Positions 22,451-31,502 of a stretch of 64,000 nucleotides of DNA are shown one piece after another (positions within the stretch are counted from its first letter, which is position 1; each line of letters opens with the position of its first letter). Location of the stretch: the NCBI GenBank assembly GCA_038380795.1, contig CM076269.1, positions 3,720,001 to 3,784,000 of the forward strand, given 5' to 3'. The notes below the pieces were generated by a model. The model made no database searches and was not told the origin of the DNA. It worked only from the letters and a program-made list of their open reading frames with translations. The position numbers were made by a program, and so were the translations under genes. This DNA is from Pyrocephalus nanus. Its lineage: Eukaryota; Chordata; Aves; Passeriformes; Tyrannidae.

Positions 22451-24750
22451 GTAAGCACCTGGGCGGCGGGGACGTGGGGTGCGGCGAGAGGGGTACGGGG
22501 CAGAGCGTCCCGGGGTTGGGGCGCTCGGCTTGGCTTGGAGAGGGGTGTGCCCCCTCTCCCGCCGTCGGAGGGCGCCCCGGGGGCGGCGCGGCTGAGCCGG
22601 AGCGGTGCCGACCCGTCGGACGGGTTGGGGGGAGCCGCCGCCCCGAGCGGGAGGCGCGGGCTGCGGTGTTGGGGCGGCGGGTGCCGCCGCAACCGTCGTC
22701 CCGCCGGTCCTGACGCCCCATTTCCCCGCAGAGGATGCTACAGCAGGATGGCCCCGCTGCCGTCAAGCGGGAGGAGGACGATCTGGGCAAGTTCGTGGAC
22801 TTGGACTTCATCCTGGCGCACACCAGCAGCGGCGGGCAGGGGCCGACCGGCCCCAACTACCCCCTGCCCGAGACCCCCGAGAGTTGCGGCACTACCTACG
22901 ACAGCGATGGCTCATACTCCACGCCGGGCAAGTTCCCGGCGCCTTACCCCGAGGGCCAGGGCCACAGCTACGTGGCCGAGCTGCTCACCCCGGACCTGCC
23001 CGGCCACTACGACCTGCAGCGCAGAGAATACACGGAGTTGCGGGTGCCCGGCGGCCCCCCACACCACCCTCACCCCCATCACCACCAGCCCCTCCACCCG
23101 GCCCTAGCCCGCCCACTGCCCCTGGATCCCCCGCAGCCCTTCGGGCCCCGCATCAAGAAGGAGCAGCCGGAGGAGCGCGCCTGTATGCTGGGGATGCCCT
23201 CCACCGAGTACCTGGGGCCGGGCGGCGGCGAGCACAAGCAGCGCGTGGCGTCGTGTCCCGGGCCGGGACCGGTGCCAGGGCCGCCGCTGCCCTACCCAGG
23301 CTTCGCCCACGGGCGCCTGGGGCCCCCCGAGGAGCCGCTGCCTGGCGCCGATCCCCACCTCCTGGCCGACCTGCCGCCCCACTACGCCGTGGCCCCGCAC
23401 CGCTATGCGCCCCACTTCGCCCCCCAGCCGCCGCCGCAGTTTCATGGACACTTCAGTGTTTTCAGGGAGCCCCTGAAGGGGCCGGGGCCGGGCCCGGCGG
23501 GGCTGCCCGGGCTGCTGGTCACGCCACCCAACTCCCCGGTCCTGGAGTACTTTCCGGCCGGGGCGCCCCCCGAGGACTGCAAGCCCAAGCGCGGCCGCCG
23601 CTCGTGGGCGCGCAAGCGAACGGCCACGCACAACTGTGAATACCCGGGCTGCGGCAAGACCTACACCAAGAGCTCCCATCTCAAGGCGCACATGCGGACC
23701 CACACGGGTAAGGGCGTGCCGGGGAGGGGACACGCACAGAGGGTCGCGGGTGGGGTTACCGGGGCACACGGTGAGACCCGTTCCAGAGTGATTCCGGGCG
23801 TGTGAAGGGGCGTCGGGGGAGGTGGCAGCGGTGTGTGTGGGGGAATGTGCATGGAGAAGACACCCGCGATCTGTCAGGGAGTGCACGGTGGGTGCCCCGT
23901 TGTGGGGCTGTGTGGGGGCACCCCACTCAGAGCTACTCCGCAGTTGGCTTAGGGCTGTGTGAAGGGATTCTGTGTGTGGGGCAGGGAGCAAATGGGGGTG
24001 GCCCCGAGAGTGCTCAGAGAAACCCTCCTTGGTGGGGCTGGGCAGGGACACACAGGGATCAAAGCGCACAGCAAGACCACCCCTACTTGCTGGCCTTGGG
24101 ATTTAGGGATGCCTGAGGAAGAGGCAGGGCTTGGGGACACGTGGAGAAGCCCCCCACCTGGGCTAGGGGCAAAGAGAGGAGGGAGACAGACTGGGGTGTA
24201 TGATGAGACTCCCCTGGTCGACCTGGGACAGGGCACAAGGTGATGCCCTGTAGCAGGGACAATATGGGGAACACCCAAAGTTTGAAGTGGGGCAAGGGCA
24301 CATGAAGGGGTGCGGCAATGGGGAAGGGACGCCCAAAGGATGGACCCCATGTCAGGCATGGGGACAGCGAGGCGCCTGGGAAGGGGCAGGAAGGTGGGGA
24401 ACAGAAGAAAAGTGGGGCAGGTGGAGGTGTGCAGGAGGCGAGTATGCAGCAGGGCTCCCCTCTCCTAAGGATGGGAATTAGGGGGTTCCCCCGTGAAAAG
24501 GGGGATGCTGGGCAGGGTAGCACAGGGAGGCATGGGGAACCTATAAGCCCACTGACACCCCCTCTCCTCTGCAGGTGAGAAGCCCTACCACTGCACCTGG
24601 GAAGGCTGTGGCTGGAAATTTGCCCGCTCCGATGAGCTGACCCGCCACTACCGCAAGCACACGGGGCACCGGCCCTTCCAGTGCCACCTCTGCGAGCGGG
24701 CTTTCTCCCGCTCCGACCACCTCGCCCTCCACATGAAGCGACACATGTGA
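22358..24750 (+). CDS. KLF17: Krueppel-like factor, KLF17 ortholog (spliced, 3 exons)
   Basis: Sequence-specific nuclear transcription factor that binds CACC/GC boxes. Exons are 22358-22450, 22732-23707 and 24575-24750, with GT/AG junctions and matching phases, giving 414 residues. The ATG has a strong context (GCCCGCCATGG). Residues 43-60 form an acidic-hydrophobic activation patch ([10 protein letters not shown], then DLDFIL). VAELLTPDL at 112-120 is a KLF2/KLF4-type motif. IKKE at 172-175 fits a sumoylation consensus. 142-153 is His-rich. TPPNSP at 295-300 precedes a basic stretch, and three C2H2 fingers end the protein. The fingers are almost identical to KLF2/KLF4. The name rests on the neighbour DMAP1 (human KLF17-DMAP1 order) and on fish/frog klf17 being KLF4-like. 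Mammalian KLF17 is far more diverged. KLF2 or KLF4 is the alternative, less likely by synteny. Confidence 0.85.
22451..22731 (+). other. KLF17: KLF17 intron 1
   Basis: 281 bases, very GC-rich and part of the CpG island. Donor GTAAGC, acceptor TTTCCCCGCAG. Confidence 0.8.
22732..23707 (+). CDS. KLF17: KLF17 coding exon 2
   Basis: The large central exon: residues 32-356 plus the first base of codon 357. It carries the activation region, the Pro/His-rich middle, the IKKE motif, the LLVTPPNSP motif (292-300), the basic stretch [13 protein letters not shown] (315-327) and all of zinc finger 1 (C333, C338, H351, H355). It ends within the THTG linker at ACG G|GTAAGG, the usual KLF splice position. 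Confidence 0.9.
23708..24574 (+). other. KLF17: KLF17 intron 2
   Basis: 867 bases, G-rich on the coding strand with many GGGGA words. Donor GTAAGG, acceptor CCTCTCCTCTGCAG. No other feature seen. Confidence 0.8.
24575..24750 (+). CDS. KLF17: KLF17 coding exon 3, zinc fingers 2 and 3
   Basis: Residues 357-414. Finger 2 has C363, C368, H381, H385. Finger 3 has C393, C396, H409, H413. The protein ends HMKRHM followed by TGA, as KLF2 and KLF4 do. The DNA-contacting positions in the fingers (RSDEL and RSDHL helices) are intact. Confidence 0.92.
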
Positions 24751-25950
24751 GCGGGGCCACGGCCGGACTCGGTGTCCCCAGAGCCAGCTCACGGTGTAAA
24801 TAGCGTCGGGCCGGGGACGGCCCTGGGGAGCAGCCTGACCACCCAGCCCTCTCCGCTTGTAGTTGATAACTAGTTTTCTCCTCCTGCTCCTGCTGTGAGA
24901 GCTGGGCCCAGCCAAGTGGTGGGGAAGGGCTGCTTTGGGATGTATATGGGGATCAGAGCTACAAGAAACTCCTGCCCAAGCATCGCCACTCAGCTCCCCA
25001 TGCCTAGAGGGTCCCCCCCAGCAGGTACCTGGTGAGTGGAGGGGGGGAGGCTGGTGCATCAGGGATCTGTCCCCAGAGCTCCTGGCTTGTATCTGGCACC
25101 AGCTTAACCTTCTTCCCCCAAATTCTGGCGCTCCCCTGGCTCCGGGGACTGCGGTGGCTGACTCTGGCCATGTTTTGGCTGGAGACCCGTGCCCGTTGGG
25201 TGCGTGGGTTGTGGTGCTGGGAAATGGGTTGCCGGTCTTCTCGGTTGTGGCCATCAGAACAAACCTCCTGACCCAGAAGCCCGGAGTGGATGGGGTGAGG
25301 GTGGGATTTGACTGGCTCGTGGCTATAAAGGTTTGCAGGGGTCGGCAGCACAGCATCACCTTGCACAGGGAGCAGGGATGCTCCCGCCACCAGCTTGGGA
25401 CCCCGCCAGGCAGTCCAGTCCTGGCCATTCCCACAGTTTTCCACTCAGGAGCCTAAAATGGTCTCTCCCGGCTCTTGTTTGCTTTAATTTGTCTTGTTCT
25501 TCCCTCAGGATGACACCAGGTACTGCTGCAGCTGCCTTCCCCATGCTGCTTTTTTAAATTTAGTGTGTAAAGGACAGTGAGTCCAGCTATGAATGCCCAG
25601 GTCTCTGCTATACTTGAAACTTTTGTAGAGGGGAGGGAAAAAAATAAGAAAGCTCAAAAGAAATGAGTCTTTTTATGTGCAGCTTCTGCAAAGCAAGTTG
25701 TAAATTAAACAAAGCAGTAATATATAATGTTTCTGTTTTTTTAATATATTTTTTTTCTTCCAGCTGGGAACACAGATGAGTCTCAGCTTTGGGAAGTGCA
25801 CTGTTCCTGTCTGTGTATATTGTTAATTAACATTTCTCTGCTTGGGCACGTTAGGTCTCTTGCACTCTGAAATGTTACTTTTCTTTATATGCAAACTGTT
25901 GAAATATTGTGATCTGCTGTATAATAAATAAACAAGATGTAAACATGAAA
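24751..25950 (+). other. KLF17: KLF17 3' untranslated region
   Basis: About 1.2 kb. The last part turns AT-rich, with T-rich and TATATAA words (about 25550-25760) of the kind seen in unstable transcription-factor mRNAs. It ends at a double poly(A) signal, so cleavage is expected a little after 25932. Confidence 0.6.
25923..25932 (+). terminator. KLF17: KLF17 poly(A) signals (two overlapping AATAAA)
   Basis: AATAAATAAA gives AATAAA at 25923-25928 and 25927-25932. A GT-rich stretch and TTTCTTCT follow within 60 bases, consistent with cleavage and polyadenylation. Confidence 0.75.
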
Positions 25951-26130
25951 GAGCCAGGAGAGTTTACTTTAAAGGTTTCTTCTGAGAGGAGAGGGTGAGG
26001 CTGGGCTTGTTTGTCAGTAAATATTTACATCGATGTTCATTTCTGCTTAAGTTAGCTGTGGAGGATCAATGGGGAACGCCCAAGCCTCGGCATCTGAGCA
26101 GCATCTCCTGTGCAACAACTCTTGAGTCAC

Positions 26131-26176
26131 CCCACTTCCCTGTGCCTTAGTTTCCCTAATCTGCAGATGGGGCAAT
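26131..26176 (+). repeat. MIR SINE fragment
   Basis: The stretch CCCTGTGCCTTAGTTTCCC, then TAATCTGCAGATGGGGCAA, closely follows the most conserved part of MIR. An old SINE remnant. Confidence 0.6.
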
Positions 26177-28739
26177 TGCGGCACCGGGATGGTGTGACTG
26201 GTCCTGCGGTGAGTCATCTCCAAGGGGAATGGCAGCCGAAACTGTACTGGGAGCCTTGTTGGTCCTGTCTTCTTCCTGGCCTGTCCTGTCCCGCTGTCCC
26301 CTGCAGTGGGAGCTCTGTAGTACTGGCCTTGTGGTCACAACCGGGAGGGAGGGTCGGTGTCAGTTGCCTGATCCCGTGTGCTGTCTCTGCCGTCCTGGGG
26401 ATGGCCTGGCAGTTTGGTGGGGTTCAGGTGCTGAGGTTTCCCTGCGTTAATAGGTGGTGACTCAGCACAAGCGTGCTGGCAGGTCCCAAGCTCAGCAAGC
26501 AGGTCTGGCTCCATCCCTCCCTCCCACAGCTGATTACCCGTGATGCACGCATCCCTCTGAAGGCCGGGACTTGTCCAGACCTGAAGCCGTGCTGGCAGCG
26601 CAGGGAGCGCACTTACAGGCAGGCTGTGTGATGCCCTGGCCCAGGGTGGTGGTGGTGGCTCCTTCCTTCTGTGCTCGCTGCCGCAACCCGCCAGCTGGCC
26701 AGGGCTGGGGGATGCCCTGGAGCTCCTTGCCCTGGAAGTGGAAATGGGATGTAGCTGTTCTACAGCCAACATGGGCTGGGCTGATCCCACTCTGTCCTGC
26801 TGAGATGGGAATGGCAGAGCAGGGCTGATGTCCCCCTGAGGGGTGGCTGGTGTTCTGGTGTTGGGCTCTGTCCTGGGACTGGCACCTGGCCTTGTGGTCT
26901 GCCCTTGAGCGGGTACAAAAGCATGGGTGACTCCAGGAAGGGTGGCATCAGCTCAGGATGTCATGTTTTGCCTGCAGGCCTGAGATCGGGACCATGGGGC
27001 TGCGTGCACAGGTGTCACAGATCCACCAGGCTCAATCACTTGTCCTTTCCACTGCTGCCTCCACCCTCTGCTTGCCCCACTTTCTCAGAGGTGCCTGTGT
27101 GGGGGTGACAGTGCTGGGACACAGGTGGCCTGTGATGAGGTAGTGGGTATGTCTTGTTCCTGGGACTCCCAGGACCCAGTGACAAGTACAATACCAGTGC
27201 TGTAGCTGGGACAAAACTTCTGCCTCTTGCCCAGAGACTCGTTCAAAACGTCACATGGAGGGAGAGGGAAAGGTGTGGGCTGTTTGAATTAGCGATGAGT
27301 CAGGCTGGCAAAGCCAGATGGGGAGAGTGCGTGCCTGCGTGTTTGTGTGCGTATAAGTAATCTCTGGCTTTGTGTTTTTATTATGATTATTATTTTTATT
27401 TCCAGGGGAACGATGAATTTCTCCAACCATCCTGTCCCACTGGAAAGGCTGGCTCTGCTGTCCTGTCCTCCCTAAGCATCCTGGGAGCTGGAGTGACGGT
27501 TCGCGGCTGTTTTGAGGCTCGGCTCTGAGATCAGAGCACAAACCAGTTCTTCCTCGCCTTTCATCATCGCTGTGCCAGGGCAGGAGTGAGGTCCGGCTCT
27601 GCTGCCGCTACCTTACATGGAGGCGAGAGCAGGGGAAGGTGCTTTGGCTTTTTCTCCAAGCAGAGCTGCTCCAGGTTCGCTCCCCTGGGCCTGGGGCAAG
27701 GCACAGCGCACTCCATCAGGCACAGGATGGGGCATGGCAGTCAAGTGGACTGGCATGGCTGGGAACCTCACCTGGGGGAGGAGTGGCTGCAGTGGAAAAG
27801 GCAATTATGGTTAATTTGTTGTTAATAAAAAACACCCTCTTCCAATTGCTTGGGCCAAGATACACTCTGCATTGGAGGAGGGAGCCCGGTCCTGTCCCCA
27901 GCAAAACCTGCCCTGCAAAGTGATGAGGGCAGCAGGAAAACACCTTCGGCGGCACCGAGGGAGGCATGGCTGGGGTGCAATCCCTGCACGTGCACCCACA
28001 GTCAGCTGGAAAGCCCTGGGCCATATCTCTCTCCCTCCCTTCCCCACCTTGGTCACCTCCTGGCAAAAAGGACCCTGGAAACTGTACAGAGGTCTCCGAG
28101 CCCTTTGTAAGTCTTAAGGTATAGCCCCATGGTTTTTGGGGTGTGACCTGGCACGGAAAGGAGGCAAGTGGGGAAGGGAAGCAGCAAGGCACAGAGAAAC
28201 ACCTTCCAGCAGAAGGGTGAGTCATGGCCCCAGCATGGCCTGGTACCATGCAGTCACCTGCCAGCCGGGCCGGGGCCCTGGGGGTTTCAAAGCTGGAGGC
28301 GGGTGAAAGAGGAGCTCGAGTGGGTTTCGGTCCTCTGGGGATGACCCAGCTCGTGGGGATCCCCCACGCTGCAGCCAACAGGTCCCACAGAGCTGGCCGA
28401 GTGTTGTAGGTCTGTAGGGAGAAGGAGCATTGCAGATCTGAGAGGGCTCCTTACCCAGGGTTCCACCCTGGGGATGCTCCAGTCCACAGGGACAGCACAG
28501 AGCTGGAGTTGGGGCAAGAGTGCTATAGGATGGAGCCTGGGTGCTCCAGAGAGGGCAGGATGGTTTGGGGATGCTTGGAGGGGATGACACAGACCATTCC
28601 CCACGCAACATGAGGTTCCCCAGGGCCAAGGCGTCCCTGCTGAAGTGAGCTCATGTCTCTCATCGGAGGGGCAGTGGGAAGGGTCCCACCCCTGCCGTGG
28701 GGGGAAGGCCCGGCCGCCTGCCCCTGCGTTCGTGCCACT

Positions 28740-28935
28740 TGGGGTGGGCCAGGCGCCACGATAACGGGGCTGTGGCTGTCACCGCACCCTTAGGAAACAT
28801 TTGGCTTCAGGCACCTGAACCCACGGGGAAGCGATAACTCCCCAGCTCGCTCGCCCTGCCTGGACCCACACCTGGCGCTGTTGTGCCTTAGTCACACATC
28901 AAGAGTTTTTCCACTGCCGGGCCCCAGATAACCTC
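28740..28935. promoter_or_regulatory. GATA / E-box / CACC motif cluster
   Basis: Three GATAA cores (28760-28764, 28833-28837, 28927-28931), two CACCTG E-boxes (28812-28817, 28869-28874) and several CACC/GGGTGGG words lie within 200 bases about 4 kb downstream of KLF17. This mixture is typical of blood-cell enhancers. Fish and frog klf17 are expressed in early erythroid tissue, which makes the placement suggestive. Function is inferred. Confidence 0.33.
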
Positions 28936-30554
28936 CTCCCGCCCCACTGGCCGCAGTGTTTGCACTTGTCCTCCTCCGCTGGTGCCGGGCTGGGAGACAT
29001 GCACACCCTGAGCCCTGGTCTGGAGGCACGCACACCTCTGGCCTGGGGCCACCTCTGGTCATGCATGGCAGCCAGGGCACGGGTAAAGGGCATGAGATGC
29101 GTCCTTCCCCAGCACCCTGAGGTGGGTGAGGAGCTGGCTGCTGGGTGGCACTGAGATCGCCCAGGCTTGGTACCCTGGACATCCCCGGCACCCAGGACAG
29201 CTGGAGGTGGGTGATGGTGTTGCAGTGACAGGACAGTGATGCCAAAGCCCCAGGGTACAGAACCACTGGGCTCCTCAGCATTGCTGGTTTTCCCTAACCC
29301 GCTGCATTCCCTGGGCTCTCCCTGTGCCCTGGCTAGGCAGGGCCCTGGTGCTCCAGGAAGGTGACAGGTCTGGGCACATGTCCCAGTGCAGGACTCGCAA
29401 GGATGGACCAGGTATGTGCAGGGTGACTGAGGTCTCCAGCTGTGTCCCTTTGCTCTTTGAAGGCAAAGCTCTGGGATGCAGTGGCCAGAGGCAACAACTC
29501 CAGGTCCCCTTGAAGCAGTGCTAATCGCTCCACTGATGACCGGGTTAGCAGAAGTACCCCAGCTAATGTGTTTCACCTGTAGGTCCATACAGCTCCTGGT
29601 GGGACATGCAGTCCCGCAGTGCCACCCAAGCTCACAGCTGCCCACAATCTCCACCATTCATGATATCAAAAAGCTGCTACCCTGGGCAGATGAGCTAAAA
29701 AGTGCTGCAGGCTGTTTGTGGAAGAGGAGAGAGTTGATCACTGTGTGCGGGGGCAGAGGTTGAGCCCTGCTGGGCTTGGCCTTGAACAGGTCTGGCCTAC
29801 AAGGAGGGGATACAATCAGAGACGCTGAATGGCCATCTGTCCCTGTCTTTTATTGTTGGGACTGGTTTTGTTTTCTGTAAGCGCCGTTTAACAACATGAA
29901 TAGACTGTGAACGACCCGCTAGCAAGCGGCAAAAACAGAGGTCCCCTCTTCTCATCTTACAAAACTCTCCTTGGAGCAGCAGTGCCAGGTTGAGACTACA
30001 AATGCTGGGAAAGCACTGTCTCCCTCTGCAAGCCCACCTTGGGGGAGTGTGTGCCCCACCTCCAGGTCAAGCTGTGGCAAGAAGGAAACGTGCTAGAAGT
30101 TGTAAGGAATGGCCACGCAAAGTGGTAGGGGAGGGCTTGGGTGGATGAAGCAGAGCCGAGAGCGAATAGGCAGTACAGGAGAAACCTCAGGATCAGCTCT
30201 GTCCTTGTGGAAGGGCCAAATGCTAAAGGACATCCCTTGCAGTGTGGAAGGCGGCAGAAAAGGAGTTAAAAGATGGTACTCTGGGGGTGCCACCAGTTCT
30301 CATTGTGGCACACTGGCACTGACTGATGCAGAGGCGATACGCCAGTCCCTGTGGGAAGGGATTGTCAGCAGGATGGGAATGGTGGGAATTTCGGCACAGC
30401 CTGCCTGGCACCGGGGGACCCCACGCAAGAGTCACCCCATCATAGCGGGGCTCAGCTCATCCCAGGGCTGCACAGGAGAAGAGATTTCCCCCAGAGACAT
30501 CTCCTTTCCTGGGCTATCCGAGGTGGCTGCCCGATCCGAGCGTCTCTTGCCCCG

Positions 30555-31400
30555 TGCTGAAACGACCCGCTTCGGGCAAACTCCTGCCAGGCCAGCCCAC
30601 GGAGCGCTCCCGGGGCGCCCCCTCCCCGCGGGCCGCGCTCGGAGCCGCCGCTGCAGCGCGGCTGTGCTGCCACCTCCTGGCGCGGGGGGAGCGAGCCCCG
30701 CCCGCGGCGGGCTGTGCGCCCCGAGCGGAGCCAGAGCTGAGGGGTCCCTGGTGGGCTCCGGTGCGGCCGCGGGGGAGGCGACGCGGGCGGCCCTTCGGTG
30801 CGGGGCGGGCCGCGACCCGGAGGGAGCGGGCCTCGAACCCGCGACTTTCCCTTGGCGCGGTGCGCCCCCCAAAGCGTTCCGGGCGCTTCCGGGCGGCCGT
30901 TGGCGGGAGCGGAAGCGGCGCTGCCCGGGCCGCCGCGGCGGTCGCACGTCCCGGTGGCCGCGGAGCCGGCGCCGGTGGGTGCGCGGGGCCCGCTCGGGGC
31001 CCGCTCGGCGCGGCGCGGCCGCGCCCGCTCGGGGCGCCACGGGTCCCCCCCCGCCCTCCCACACGCTCCACGGGGCCCCGCCGCGGGGCTGCGGGGCCGC
31101 GCTCAGCCCCCGGGAGCCGCCGGGCGCAAGGCCCCGTTGTTGGGCCTGGCGCGGGGGGGATGGGAGGCGGCTGAGGTGGGGGGGGGTGTCTGCGTGGGGC
31201 CGCGCGTGGGAGTGTGTGTGTGTGCACATGTGGGCGTGTGTGTGAGCGGATAGACGTGCGGGTATGCACACGCGTGTATGTGTGTGTGCCCGCGGCGCCC
31301 CCGCCGGAGTTAACCCCGGACCCCCCCCGGTTTCCCGCCCTCCCAGAGCTGGAGGGGACGGACAGGACGGCGCAGAGAAGGCCAGAGGGCAGGCGGAGAG
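30555..31400 (+). promoter_or_regulatory. DMAP1: DMAP1 CpG-island promoter and 5'UTR
   Basis: Very dense CpG from about 30555 to 31200 without a TATA box, typical of a housekeeping promoter. Elements include ETS-type CTTCCGGG (30886-30893) and GCGGAAGC (30909-30916) and an E2F-like TTGGCGGGA (30900-30908). A pyrimidine-rich acceptor ending CCTCCCAG at 31346 precedes the start codon by 54 bases. The first exon may therefore be non-coding and spliced to 31347, for example from a GTGGGT donor near 30974; this is inferred. Confidence 0.6.
31207..31290. repeat. GT-rich simple repeat
   Basis: Interrupted GTGTGTGTG runs with TGCACATG, CACACGCGTG and GTATGTGTG segments, between the promoter island and DMAP1 exon 1. 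Confidence 0.75.
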
Positions 31401-31502
31401 ATGGCGACGGGGGCAGATGTACGGGACATCCTGGAGCTGGGAGGCGTGGAGTCGGAGAACACGGGCACCATCAACAAGAAGGACATCATCAACTCGGACA
31501 AG
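31401..31502 (+). CDS. DMAP1: DMAP1 coding exon 1
   Basis: Residues 1-34: MATGADVRDILELGG at the start and NKKDIINSDK at the end, ending AAG|GTGAGC in phase 0. Confidence 0.93.

Larger units (their letters stand above)
25951..30500. other. Spacer between KLF17 and DMAP1
   Basis: 4.5 kb with no convincing exon on either strand. Mammals carry KLF18 near KLF17; nothing resembling a second zinc-finger array is seen here. It holds a MIR fragment at 26131-26176 and a GATA/E-box/CACC cluster at 28740-28935. Confidence 0.6.

Noticed and set aside
21968..23107. 379-codon frame overlapping KLF17
   Set aside because: It reads KLF17 exon 2 in a shifted frame and crosses intron 1; the KLF frame has the conserved motifs and correct splice sites.
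22605..23639. 344-codon frame across KLF17 exon 2
   Set aside because: An alternative-frame shadow of the Pro/Ala/Gly-rich GC-rich exon.
23104..24069. 321-codon minus-strand frame over KLF17 exon 2 and intron 2
   Set aside because: Antisense shadow created by high GC content; no recognised domain.
30109..31245. 378-codon frame ending in the DMAP1 promoter island
   Set aside because: Arg/Pro/Gly-rich translation of a CpG island with no domain. DMAP1 exon 1 begins later, in a different context.
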